DNA of 24,927 bases. Origin: Anaerolineae bacterium (GTDB lineage: Bacteria; Chloroflexota; Anaerolineae; Promineifilales; Promineifilaceae). The notes under the pieces were generated by a model. It was not told where the DNA came from. It ran no database searches and saw nothing but the letters and a program-made list of their open reading frames with translations. Where the stretch lies: NCBI GenBank assembly GCA_028277515.1, contig JANQGC010000329.1, positions 1 through 24,927 on the forward strand, read 5' to 3'. Both the position numbers and the translations under genes were made by a program. Positions 1 through 8,101 of the stretch are shown one piece after another. Numbering within the stretch: position 1 is the first letter of the stretch; each line of letters starts with the position of its first letter.

Positions 1-1
1 T

Positions 2-247
2 GACGCCCTGGATGAAACGCCGCCCCAATTAGTGGCTGATTTAATGGAAGCCGGCGTTTGCCTGGCCGGGGGTGGCGCGCAAATTCATGGTTTAGCCGAT
101 CGCTTAGAGGATGTTGTCAAGATGCGAGTTTGGGTTGCTGAAGACTCAATGACTTGTGTCGCGCGTGGAGCCGAACGTGTCCTTGAAGATCTCGATAATT
201 ACGAACGCGTATTGGTCGGTCTACATCGCGGCAGCACCCAACATTAG
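2..247 (+). CDS. mreB: Rod-shape-determining protein MreB, C-terminal end (partial)
   Basis: This is the last 81 codons of an actin-like MreB; the 5' part lies before the window. MreB polymerises under the membrane and guides lateral wall synthesis. The visible part has the family's C-terminal pattern: a CLAGGGAQIHGL segment (the phosphate/adenosine-binding GGGA loop of the actin fold), a VAEDSMTCVARGA segment and an EDLDNYERVL end, all typical of MreB tails. It reads in frame from base 2 to TAG at 245-247. A 59-nt gap separates it from mreC, the usual mreBCD order. The identification as MreB rather than another actin-like ATPase rests on this short tail plus the mreC/mreD context. Confidence 0.9.
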   Translation, partial: DALDETPPQLVADLMEAGVCLAGGGAQIHGLADRLEDVVKMRVWVAEDSMTCVARGAERVLEDLDNYERVLVGLHRGSTQH

Positions 248-306
248 GGTTTGATTCTCCCCGAAATCAGCCGCGTTTAATCCCAACCTGGCTTTTATTT
301 TTAGAT

Positions 307-1164
307 ATGGACCTGAATGAGGCGCAAAAACGGATCCGCTGGATGACGCTAGCTGTTCTCGCTGGATTGGCGATGCTGCTGACGATCCTGGATCGCACCG
401 GTAACCTGGACGCAGCTTTTAATATTATTCGTAATCCAATGAGTGCCGTGATGGGTTGGACCTCAGCTCGAAGCGATGCGCTGTCCGATGTTGTAGAAGG
501 GCCGCGAAATTTAGCGGCTGCCAGGGAAGAAATTAATATCCTGCAAAATCAAATTGCTGCATTAGAAAGGGAAAACGAAGAACTGCGAGAAATTGAAGGC
601 GAATATCAATTACTGTTGGATCTATTCAATAGAGCCAGGCAGGCTCCTGATTACCAAAGATTAACGGCCTCCGTGATTGGTCAGGATAGCAACCAATCTG
701 TGCGCAGTATCATCATTGACAAGGGATCTGCGGATGGCTTGCGTGTGGGAATGCCGGTCGAGAGCGCGCGTGGACTTGTCGGCCAAATTTTTCGCACAAC
801 GCAAAACTCGTCCCAGGTTGTTCTAATTAATGACAGCTCCAGCGCGGTTCCGGCGCGCCTTGGCAATTCACGGGCGACCGGGATTTTACGTGGCGGTGGT
901 GTTGGAGGGTCATTATCAATTGATTGGATTGACTTGAAGCATCAAGTTGAAGTGGGTGAGGTGGTCTTGACTTCAGGTCTGGGCGGCCGTTTCCCACAAG
1001 ATTTAGTCATCGGACGCGTGATCGAGGTTGATCGTCGCGAAGCCGAACTGTTTCAGAGGGCGGTGGTGCAGTCGGCGGTTGATATTGATTCATTAGAAGT
1101 ATTGTTCGTGATTACCGACTTTGAACCGATAGATACCGAAATTTTTTCGCAGATCGATCAATGA
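307..1164 (+). CDS. mreC: Rod-shape-determining protein MreC
   Basis: MreC is a bitopic membrane scaffold that links MreB filaments to the periplasmic or outer-face wall synthases, especially PBP2. The 285-residue length is normal. A short cytoplasmic N-terminus is followed by one transmembrane helix (about residues 11-28), a coiled coil rich in E/L/I (about 67-108) that mediates dimerisation, and the MreC beta-rich domain (SVIGQDSNQSVRSIIIDKGS, then GMPVESARGLVGQI and SSAVPARLGNSRATGILRG), all recognisable family signatures. No clear Shine-Dalgarno precedes the ATG, so translation may be coupled or the mRNA weakly led. Its TGA overlaps the mreD start by 4 bases (ATGA), which implies an operon. 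Confidence 0.95.
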   Translation: MDLNEAQKRIRWMTLAVLAGLAMLLTILDRTGNLDAAFNIIRNPMSAVMGWTSARSDALSDVVEGPRNLAAAREEINILQNQIAALERENEELREIEGEYQLLLDLFNRARQAPDYQRLTASVIGQDSNQSVRSIIIDKGSADGLRVGMPVESARGLVGQIFRTTQNSSQVVLINDSSSAVPARLGNSRATGILRGGGVGGSLSIDWIDLKHQVEVGEVVLTSGLGGRFPQDLVIGRVIEVDRREAELFQRAVVQSAVDIDSLEVLFVITDFEPIDTEIFSQIDQ

Positions 1165-1664
1165 TTCCCTCCAGTACATTAATAGCGTTGCCGGTGATGG
1201 CTCTGTTGACTATATTACAAACGACCGCCTTGCCCTATTTTCCCATATTTGGGGTTATACCATCATTTCCCTTCCTGGTGGCTATCACCTGGGGCTTGCT
1301 GCGCGGTGTACAGGAAGGGATGATTTGGGCGTTTATAGCAGGTATTTTCATGGATCTATTTACGGCCGCTCCGGCGGGTGGATTGGCGTTGTCTTATACC
1401 ATCGCGATATTTGCCATATTACAAATAAAGGAAGTGCTGCCGGAAAATCGCATCCTCATTCCCGTGGGTTTGACGGCCATCGCAACCGTCATCCAATGGA
1501 TTTTGCATACTATTTTTCTGGCAATATTTGGATACAACACGGTTTTTACACTGACTAACACCTTGCTGCCGGTTCTTCTGCTGCAGAGTTTTCTGATATT
1601 GCCGATATACTGGTTATTCCTGGTCATTCACCGCGCTATTTGGCCCAAAGCAGTTGAAGTTTAA
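1161..1664 (+). CDS. mreD: Rod-shape-determining protein MreD
   Basis: MreD is a small polytopic membrane protein of the elongasome that works with MreC. The 167-residue product is almost entirely hydrophobic, with about five membrane segments (around residues 5-22, 30-48, 56-75, 98-122 and 130-160). The pattern LRGVQEGMIWAFIAGIFMDL, followed by AGGLALSYTIA, is typical of MreD. Start and stop are supported by the ATGA overlap with mreC upstream and only 12 nt to the PBP2 gene downstream. Sequence conservation in MreD is low, so position in the operon is a large part of the evidence. Confidence 0.9.
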   Translation: MIPSSTLIALPVMALLTILQTTALPYFPIFGVIPSFPFLVAITWGLLRGVQEGMIWAFIAGIFMDLFTAAPAGGLALSYTIAIFAILQIKEVLPENRILIPVGLTAIATVIQWILHTIFLAIFGYNTVFTLTNTLLPVLLLQSFLILPIYWLFLVIHRAIWPKAVEV

Positions 1665-1676
1665 GTTGTTAAAATT

Positions 1677-4202
1677 ATGTCTAGAATAGGTTGGGAGCGC
1701 GTAGAAGACCTGGAGTTGAAAGAAGAAGAGGATGTGGGCATCCGCAATCGTCTTTATTTTTTGCGTATCATCTTCATCATCATTTTAGGTTTATTGCTCT
1801 ACCGGGTCTGGTGGATTCAACAAACACGCGGCCCCCAGTTGGCAACACTTGCTAATGAAAACCAATTAGCTGAACTACAAACTGATGCGCCGCGAGGCGT
1901 CATCTTTGATCGCAATGGAGAACCCCTGGCGATCAATCAACCCAGCTTTAATGTAACGATTACTCCCGCTTTTTTGCCTGATGATGAAGATGAGCTTCAG
2001 GCTGTTTATGAACGTTTATCATTGCTCACCGGGGTTCCAGTTACGAATACAGTGCAGCAGCAAATCCTTATTGATGCTGCAAATCCGGAGTTAGTCAGTA
2101 CATATTCTCGATTGGCCGAAATTTATGGTGCTCCTGTCGAAGAGACCCTGGATCAAGCCGGCGTCGTTCCCAAATTGCCGGATAGCATTGAAGGAATTGT
2201 GCGAGAAAACAGTTTCGCGCAATATGTCCCGGCGGTCATTACTTCTGGCTTGCCGATCACATCAGCTTATGCGATTGAGCAAGAGAGCATTTTTTTACCC
2301 GGTGTGCGAGTATTACCCGAACCTCAACGAATCTATCCCAGTGGAGAATTCACATCTCACTTAATTGGTTTCATGGGTCCAATTCCCAATCAAAATTGGA
2401 TTGATGTGCTTGGTTACCAGAGAGATGATCGTGTCGGTTGGTCAGGTTTAGAAACCTCTATGGAACTGGAGATGGCTGGAACCAAAGGGCTGCGTACGAT
2501 TGAACAGGACTGGACAGGTCGTGAGGTTCGCCAGATCGGTTTGGCTCAAGAACCTGTAGCGGGATTAAATTTACATACAACCATTGATTTGAATTTACAG
2601 AAGCAAGCATTTGAAATCACCAAGCAATTCATGGAAGCCAATCGCAATACGCCGCGGACAGATGAGATAACCGGTGAACGAACGCTTCCTGAAATTGAAC
2701 AGGCGGCTGTAGTGGCGATGAATCCCAAGACAGGGGAAGTCCTGGCGATGATTAACTTCCCCACTTTTGATAATAACCGCTTCACCACAGAAGTCCCGGT
2801 CGATTATTATTTGCAGTTAGCGCGAAATGATTATACGCCATTGGTGAATCACGCTATTAGTGGTACTTACCCTCCCGGTTCGACCTTTAAGCTGGTCCCT
2901 TCGGCCGGGGCACTCCAGGAAGGTATTATTTCTCCCGAACGATTGTTGACTGCTCCTGGACAGATCGAAATCCCAAACCGCTTTGCCCCCAATGATCCTG
3001 GCCGCGCCCAGACGTTTGTCTGCTGGAATCGAGAGGGTCATGGCTTGATGGACATGCGCCAGGGCATTGCCAACTCTTGTGATATTTATTATTATAAGAT
3101 TAGCGGCGGTTTCGATCAAGATGGAGAGTTTGTTGAGGGTCTTGGGGTTGACCGTATTTCTACCTATTCCGAGCAGTTCGGTTTCGGCCGTGTCCAAGGA
3201 ATCGAGCTTCCGCTGGAGGCAGAAGGAAATGTACCCACGAAAGCCTGGAAAAGACGTACGCATGGAGAACCCTGGTCAACTGGTGATGATTATAACCTGG
3301 GGATTGGACAAGGGTTTATGACCGCAACGCCAATGCAAGTCACGCAAATGGCGGCCGTCGTTGCCAATGGTGGGTTTCTGTTCAGGCCAACCATTATCCA
3401 TCACATGACGGATGAAGAGGGAAATGTGGTTTTTGTGGATGAGGATAGCCAGATTGCCGCCCGGGCAAGGCAAGGAGAAAATGGGGAAACGATTCTCATA
3501 GATGCCGATGGCAATCCCCTTGATGACCCAGCCCTTGTCGTTGAGTTCGATGAAAATGGTGGATACATCTATCAACCTGAAGTGATTGATGCTGTGGATG
3601 TGAGCCGTGAATACCTGGACATAGTTGCTGAGGGTATGGAGTTGGTAAACAATTTCATTGATGAGGAGCAATTTTACACAGGGGCTACATGGGTCGATTG
3701 GCCGGATGGTTTTGGCCTCTCAACGGCAGGGAAGACAGGGACTTCTGAATACTGTGATAACATTGCCATTGAGCGAGGATGGTGCCGCTTTGAGGAAAAG
3801 GCGATTCAGCCAACACATGCCTGGTATGTTGGCTATGCCTCGGTTGAAGATCCGGAAATTGTCGTTGGTGTGTTTGTCTTTAATGGTGGCGAAGGGTCAG
3901 CCTGGGCAGCCCCGATTGCCTGCCATGTTATGGCCGCTTATTATGGGCTTGGCCAATATGCTGATGGGCTGACCGAATTGGAATGGGAACAATCATTATT
4001 AGAAGGTAATCGGGTTTGTAATTCATTGATTTATAATCCCGTGATTGAACCTGAGTCTTTCGCACCAGAACCGGTTGAAGAGGAGCCGACGGAGGGACCC
4101 GAAGCACCCCTACCTGAGATAGAAGAAGGGGAACCTGCAAACATAGAAGAAGAGACTGGTGCGCCCGATGTAGAAGCGACAGAAACAGAGAATCAGCCTT
4201 AG
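1677..4202 (+). CDS. mrdA: Penicillin-binding protein 2 (elongation-specific class B transpeptidase)
   Basis: Class B PBP that crosslinks peptidoglycan during elongation. There is a cytoplasmic N-terminus, one signal-anchor helix (about residues 27-45), then the PBP dimerisation/pedestal domain (GVIFDRNGEPLAIN near 75) and the transpeptidase domain. Catalytic motifs are intact: S402-T-F-K405 within GTYPPGSTFKLV, the second motif S467-C-D469 (SxD form, as in PBP2 proteins), and K686-T-G-T689. At 841 residues it is longer than the usual 600-700. The extra length is in inserts around 600-660 and in a Pro/Glu-rich acidic tail after about residue 795, probably disordered. It lies 12 nt after mreD; the rodA partner is not in the window. 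A 51-nt gap follows. Confidence 0.94.
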   Translation: MSRIGWERVEDLELKEEEDVGIRNRLYFLRIIFIIILGLLLYRVWWIQQTRGPQLATLANENQLAELQTDAPRGVIFDRNGEPLAINQPSFNVTITPAFLPDDEDELQAVYERLSLLTGVPVTNTVQQQILIDAANPELVSTYSRLAEIYGAPVEETLDQAGVVPKLPDSIEGIVRENSFAQYVPAVITSGLPITSAYAIEQESIFLPGVRVLPEPQRIYPSGEFTSHLIGFMGPIPNQNWIDVLGYQRDDRVGWSGLETSMELEMAGTKGLRTIEQDWTGREVRQIGLAQEPVAGLNLHTTIDLNLQKQAFEITKQFMEANRNTPRTDEITGERTLPEIEQAAVVAMNPKTGEVLAMINFPTFDNNRFTTEVPVDYYLQLARNDYTPLVNHAISGTYPPGSTFKLVPSAGALQEGIISPERLLTAPGQIEIPNRFAPNDPGRAQTFVCWNREGHGLMDMRQGIANSCDIYYYKISGGFDQDGEFVEGLGVDRISTYSEQFGFGRVQGIELPLEAEGNVPTKAWKRRTHGEPWSTGDDYNLGIGQGFMTATPMQVTQMAAVVANGGFLFRPTIIHHMTDEEGNVVFVDEDSQIAARARQGENGETILIDADGNPLDDPALVVEFDENGGYIYQPEVIDAVDVSREYLDIVAEGMELVNNFIDEEQFYTGATWVDWPDGFGLSTAGKTGTSEYCDNIAIERGWCRFEEKAIQPTHAWYVGYASVEDPEIVVGVFVFNGGEGSAWAAPIACHVMAAYYGLGQYADGLTELEWEQSLLEGNRVCNSLIYNPVIEPESFAPEPVEEEPTEGPEAPLPEIEEGEPANIEEETGAPDVEATETENQP

Positions 4203-4253
4203 ATATACGCCGGTGACGTGCCGTTGTACTCTAAATTGTGTTATCATTAATGA

Positions 4254-4898
4254 ATGACAATTATTGTTTTATTGCGCCACGGCGAAAATGATTGGGTGAA
4301 AAAACACCGTTTGGCCGGGTGGATTCCCGATGTGCATCTGAATAAAAAGGGGCGCAAGCAAGCCAAAGACGCAGCTAAGCGTTTAGGTCCGTTGAAAATT
4401 GATGCCTTGTACAGCAGTCCCGTGACCCGTTGCCTGGAAACGGCCGAGTTTGTCGCTAAGGAGAAAGGTCTCGATATCGTCCTTCTTGATGATATGGGTG
4501 AAGTTCGATATGGAGATTGGGAAGGAAAGAAGATTGCCAAATTGGCCAAGAAGCCGGAATGGGGAACAGTTCAATTTTTTCCCAGCCGGATGCGGTTTCC
4601 AGAAGGTGAAGCTCTGCGAGAGGTTCAATTTCGAGCGGTTCAGGCTCTAGAAAGGATTAGCATCGAGCAAGAAGATAAAACCGTAGTTGTCGTGTCTCAC
4701 GCCGATGTGATTAAATTGACCCTGGCGCATTTTTTGGGGGTTCATATTGATCTTTTCCAAAGAATTTCAGTCAGCCCGGCATCGGTAAGTGTCCTTTTGC
4801 TAACGAAAGAAGGGATGGTACGTGTGCTGCGCTTAAATGATGATGGCCCATTACAGTCCTTCTCATCACCAGGCAGCAAAAACAAGAAGAACAAATAG
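4254..4898 (+). CDS. Histidine phosphatase, MSMEG_4193-like
   Basis: Member of the histidine phosphatase (phosphoglycerate mutase-like) superfamily. The catalytic RHGE motif is at the extreme N-terminus (R8-H9-G10-E11), with the second core His at H149 in VVVVSHADVIK; YSSPVTRCLETAE and GEVRYGDWEGK are the usual conserved blocks. The length of 214 residues fits. With the next two genes it reproduces, in the same order, the trio of M. tuberculosis Rv2135c-Rv2134c-Rv2133c, where this member is annotated as the MSMEG_4193 family; that family assignment is from memory of the neighbourhood. The substrate is unknown. The ATG at 4254 starts directly with the MTIIVLLRHG strand; an ATG at 4250 is in another frame. 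A gap of 6 nt precedes the next gene. Confidence 0.85.
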   Translation: MTIIVLLRHGENDWVKKHRLAGWIPDVHLNKKGRKQAKDAAKRLGPLKIDALYSSPVTRCLETAEFVAKEKGLDIVLLDDMGEVRYGDWEGKKIAKLAKKPEWGTVQFFPSRMRFPEGEALREVQFRAVQALERISIEQEDKTVVVVSHADVIKLTLAHFLGVHIDLFQRISVSPASVSVLLLTKEGMVRVLRLNDDGPLQSFSSPGSKNKKNK

Positions 4899-4904
4899 GT
4901 TAGT

Positions 4905-5420
4905 ATGCCCCAGCAGATAGAACTAAATCCGACAACCCACTTGACCATTGGAACCGTTGGCCCTCCAGGGCAGCGCACTTTTTACCTTCAAGGAAGCCAG
5001 GGAGCCGACACTATTTCTTTAATTGTTGAAAAAGAGCAAGCGTCCATTCTTGGGGATAGCCTGGAAACCTTCTTAAAAGAATTAGAGGAAAAACACCCTT
5101 CTGAAACCAGGGATGCGGAAGAATCGATTTTGCAAGATATGCGATTGCGCCAGCCAGTAGAGGGTTTGTTCCGTGTGGGAAATATGGGGTTGGGTTACAA
5201 CGAAGCAGGCGATCAAATTGTCTTAGTGGCCTACGAGTTGGTTGATGAGGATGATGAGCCAAATGTCGTCAGCTTTTGGGCAACGCGAGTACAAATGCGT
5301 TCATTAGCCAATCATGCGCGCGAGGTAGTGGCTGCCGGACGGCCGATTTGCGGCAATTGTGGCCGGCCGATGGACCCGGACGGTCATTTTTGTCCCAATA
5401 GGAACGGTCACACACACTAA
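4905..5420 (+). CDS. DUF3090-family protein with zinc-ribbon-like tail
   Basis: Function unknown. The 171-residue protein matches the DUF3090 (TIGR03847-type) pattern: an N-terminal beta-rich segment (GTVGPPGQRTFYLQG), a helical middle with a charged stretch, a second strand-rich part (FRVGNMGLGYNEAGDQIVLVAYEL), then a C-terminal metal-binding-like module with C149-x-x-C152, H161, C163-P and a terminal NGH motif. The C-terminal CGNCGRPMDPDGHFCP segment looks able to bind zinc, and the CPxxNGH ending is characteristic of the family. It sits 6 nt after the phosphatase and 9 nt before the kinase-like gene, so the three are surely co-transcribed. No enzymatic role can be read from the sequence. 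Confidence 0.85.
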   Translation: MPQQIELNPTTHLTIGTVGPPGQRTFYLQGSQGADTISLIVEKEQASILGDSLETFLKELEEKHPSETRDAEESILQDMRLRQPVEGLFRVGNMGLGYNEAGDQIVLVAYELVDEDDEPNVVSFWATRVQMRSLANHAREVVAAGRPICGNCGRPMDPDGHFCPNRNGHTH

Positions 5421-5429
5421 AAACGATTT

Positions 5430-6197
5430 ATGGACGAGGAGAACAGAGTTGAGATCCTCGAACTTCTACGCTTTGGAACCCTGGAAATCGAAGGCATCCT
5501 ACCCTGGAGTTCTAACTATACCTTTATGGTCAAGGCTTGTAGGGAAGGAAAAGAGGTATCTGCAGTCTACAAGCCCCAACGGGGCGAACGACCATTATGG
5601 GATTTCCCACAGGGTACATTAAGCGCCAGGGAATTTGCGGCCTACCTGGTCAGTGATGCATTAAGATGGGATCTCATTCCACCAACCGTATTGAGAACGG
5701 GAGAGCATGGTCCCGGATCAGTACAATTATTCATTGAACACGACCCCGACCAACATTACTTTACTTTTGAGGGGCAACCCATATTTCGTGACTCATTGCA
5801 AAGGCTTGTGTTGTTGGATGTGATTATCAATAATGCTGATCGCAAGGGAGGGCATGTCATTATTGAAAATGAGCCGCAGGGTGATAGCTTTGGCAAAGAA
5901 ATTGGCAGGGAGCGGTTATGGGGCATCGATCATGGGATTAGCTTCCATCACGAATATAAGCTGCGCACCGTCATTTGGGAATTTGCAGGAATGCAGATAC
6001 CGCAGAGGGTCCTGGATGATTTGATTTCTTTACAATCGAAAATCAATGATACAAGCAGTCAATTGATGACGGAACTTTCTTCCTTACTCACCCAAAAAGA
6101 AGTTGCAGCGTTTCGCAATCGAATGAACAATTTGGTCGAGCGCGCAAATTTTCCTAATCCAGGTCCCGGAAGACATTATCCCTGGCCGCCAGTCTGA
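5430..6197 (+). CDS. SCO1664-family protein with PI3/4-kinase/HipA-like fold
   Basis: Third member of the conserved trio (actinobacterial SCO1664 / Rv2133c family). The 255 residues carry kinase-like hallmarks: K48 in SAVYKPQ as candidate ATP-binding lysine, a catalytic-loop-like segment LLDVIINNADRKGGH (D130, N134, D137) and G-I-D167-H-G as the metal-binding aspartate, spaced as in PI3/4-kinase-like and HipA-like enzymes. The substrate is unknown and could be a protein, a lipid or a small molecule. An early LEIEGILPWSSNYTF block is also typical of the family. In Mycobacterium the trio lies beside the mycothiol ligase gene mshC; here it lies between wall-synthesis genes and a sirtuin, so mycothiol is not needed to explain it. 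Confidence 0.8.
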   Translation: MDEENRVEILELLRFGTLEIEGILPWSSNYTFMVKACREGKEVSAVYKPQRGERPLWDFPQGTLSAREFAAYLVSDALRWDLIPPTVLRTGEHGPGSVQLFIEHDPDQHYFTFEGQPIFRDSLQRLVLLDVIINNADRKGGHVIIENEPQGDSFGKEIGRERLWGIDHGISFHHEYKLRTVIWEFAGMQIPQRVLDDLISLQSKINDTSSQLMTELSSLLTQKEVAAFRNRMNNLVERANFPNPGPGRHYPWPPV

Positions 6198-6214
6198 TTT
6201 GTTAATAAGTGTTG

Positions 6215-6970
6215 ATGGCTAACCAGTATATTATTGATAAAGCGATTCACTATTTGCAGCAATCTGAGCGAGCGGTTGCTTTGACCGGGGCCGGAATCAG
6301 TACGCCATCCGGCATCCCTGATTTTCGTAGTCCGACTTCCGGTGTTTGGGAAAATCATGATCCGACGCAGGTGGCTTCGATCCAGGCTTTTAAAAGACGG
6401 CCGCAGGATTTTTACGATTGGATCCATCCCCTGGCCTCTCAAATCATTCATGCCCAACCGAACGCCGCACACTATGCATTAGCCAGGTTAGAAGCAGCCG
6501 GCCCCCTGCAAGCGGTGATTACACAAAATATAGATATGTTGCATCATCGGGCCAATTCTCAGAAAATTTATGAGGTGCATGGTCATCTTAGAGAAGCAAC
6601 TTGTCTTGATTGTGGATATATAACAAGAGCAAGGGCTATGCTGGCTGAATTTGTGGCCTCCGGTGATATTCCCTTATGTGAATTGTGCGCTGGGATATTG
6701 AAGCCTAACGTCACATTGTACGGTGAAATACCGCCCTTCTTTGTTTTTCAGGAAGCTGAGCTGTGGGCATCGACTTGTGATTTAATGATTGTGGCGGGTT
6801 CCTCTTTGCAAGTGGTTCCGGTTGCTGATTTGCCAATTTTAGCCAAACGAAATGGCGCGAAGTTGATCATTGTCAATCAAACCGCAACCTATGCAGATGA
6901 AATAGCTGATGTAGTCATTCATGATGATGTGGCAAACATTTTGCCGACGTTCGCAGCATCTTTTGGATGA
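6215..6970 (+). CDS. Sir2-family NAD-dependent protein deacylase (sirtuin)
   Basis: Removes acyl groups from protein lysines using NAD+, yielding nicotinamide and O-acyl-ADP-ribose. Seen: the NAD-binding GAGISTPSGIPDFRSP block near residue 25, TQNIDMLHHRA, the catalytic H122 in EVHGHL, two Cys pairs (CLDC and CELC) for the structural zinc, LKPNVTLYGE, and GSSLQVVPVADL near the C-terminus. With the ATG at 6215 the protein is 251 residues, a normal bacterial sirtuin length; a GTG at 6209 would add only two residues and has no better RBS. It follows the SCO1664-family gene by 17 nt and probably ends that operon. No CobS/CobT or acetyl-CoA synthetase gene is nearby, so the substrate class is open. 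Confidence 0.93.
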   Translation: MANQYIIDKAIHYLQQSERAVALTGAGISTPSGIPDFRSPTSGVWENHDPTQVASIQAFKRRPQDFYDWIHPLASQIIHAQPNAAHYALARLEAAGPLQAVITQNIDMLHHRANSQKIYEVHGHLREATCLDCGYITRARAMLAEFVASGDIPLCELCAGILKPNVTLYGEIPPFFVFQEAELWASTCDLMIVAGSSLQVVPVADLPILAKRNGAKLIIVNQTATYADEIADVVIHDDVANILPTFAASFG

Positions 6971-7093
6971 AAAAATTTTAATGTTTACCGCCCTGATTGT
7001 AAGAAAGTTGCGTCACTTTACGTCAATGGATTGAAAGAAGTGAGATCCCCATTGGTTAATGGGATTGAGAATTTTAGAGGAAAGTTTTAATCA

Positions 7094-8032
7094 ATGAAAA
7101 AGGAAAGAGTCATAATTATAGGTTCGGGACCGGCAGGATTAACCGCCGCCCTTTACACGGCGCGCGCGCAGCTAAATCCATTGGTCATCGTAGGTACTAT
7201 GTTGGGGGGGCAAGTTGCTCTAACCCATGAAATCGAAAATTATCCCGGATTCTTTTCAAATGAGAAGACACCAACAGGTCCGGAACTGGTTACCGCTATG
7301 CAGGAACAAGCGGCTCATTTTGGTGCGCGCTTTGAATACGATGAAGTTATAGAGGTAGATTTCACACAGGGTCCACCCTTTACAATCAAAACATATGGAG
7401 AGGAATATCTGGCTGATAGCGTGATTATCACTGCCGGCGCTTCACCAAAACACTTAAACATTCCCGGAGAAGAAGATTTCACCGGACGTGGCGTTAGTTA
7501 TTGCGGTACATGTGACGGGTTCTTCTTCCGAGATAAAGATGTCATCGTCATTGGTGGTGGGGACAGTGCGATGGAAGAGGGCATTTTCTTGACCCGGTTT
7601 GCCAATAAGGTGCAGGTTGTCCACAGACGTGATGAGTTGCGCGCGGGCGCAACCTTACAGAAACGAGCCTTCTCAAATGAAAAAATGTCTTTTGTCTGGG
7701 ATACGATTGTGGATGAAGTTGTTGGCAATGGAACTGTTTCTGGTGTGAAGGTTACTGACGTTAATACCGGAGAAAAGAGTATTATTGATACGGATGGTGT
7801 ATTTATTTTTATCGGCCATTATCCCAATAGCAAATTCCTAAAAGGGCAACTGGCAATGGATGAACATGGATATATCATTACTGATGAGTTGATGCGTACC
7901 AGCATCCCGGGTATATTTGCTGCCGGTGAGATTCAAGATCCGATTTTTCGCCAGGTGGCAACTTCCGTGGGCCAGGGAACGGCCGCGGCCATGCAGCTTG
8001 AAAAATGGCTCAGCGAGCAAGAAGACGACTAA
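7094..8032 (+). CDS. trxB: Thioredoxin reductase (NADPH, FAD)
   Basis: Low-molecular-weight thioredoxin reductase that transfers electrons from NADPH through FAD to a redox disulfide and on to thioredoxin. The 312-residue length is standard. Seen: the N-terminal FAD site GSGPAGLTAALYTARA, the active-site C137-G-T-C140-DG (CGTC rather than the commoner CATC), the NADPH site GGGDSAMEEG with the phosphate-binding HRRDELRA, and a C-terminal FAD segment TSIPGIFAAGEIQD with Glu where Asp is usual. A strong RBS, AGAGGAAAG at 7075-7083, sits about 10 nt before the ATG; with the 123-nt gap after the sirtuin this suggests separate expression. A strong hairpin terminator follows the stop by about 20 nt. 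No thioredoxin gene is in the window. Confidence 0.95.
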   Translation: MKKERVIIIGSGPAGLTAALYTARAQLNPLVIVGTMLGGQVALTHEIENYPGFFSNEKTPTGPELVTAMQEQAAHFGARFEYDEVIEVDFTQGPPFTIKTYGEEYLADSVIITAGASPKHLNIPGEEDFTGRGVSYCGTCDGFFFRDKDVIVIGGGDSAMEEGIFLTRFANKVQVVHRRDELRAGATLQKRAFSNEKMSFVWDTIVDEVVGNGTVSGVKVTDVNTGEKSIIDTDGVFIFIGHYPNSKFLKGQLAMDEHGYIITDELMRTSIPGIFAAGEIQDPIFRQVATSVGQGTAAAMQLEKWLSEQEDD

Positions 8033-8052
8033 TGATTCCCCAATTAATATTC

Positions 8053-8085
8053 AAAATCCTGCTCTAATCCAGGGCAGGATTTTTT
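8053..8085. terminator. Rho-independent terminator, likely bidirectional
   Basis: A 13-bp stem (8053-8065 pairing with 8071-8083, one G-T wobble) closes a 5-nt loop AATCC and runs into TTTTT on the + strand. On the other strand the A-rich left arm also gives a U-run. It lies between the convergent trxB and the metallopeptidase gene, where one hairpin could end both transcripts. Confidence 0.88.
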
Positions 8086-8101
8086 GATCTCAATGGTTGA
8101 G

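Noticed and set aside
2817..3671. Two long minus-strand open frames inside the PBP2 gene
   Set aside because: They are shadows of a strongly conserved gene with intact catalytic motifs.
6971..7093. Riboswitch or regulatory RNA before trxB
   Set aside because: There is no recognisable aptamer or strong hairpin, only a good RBS.
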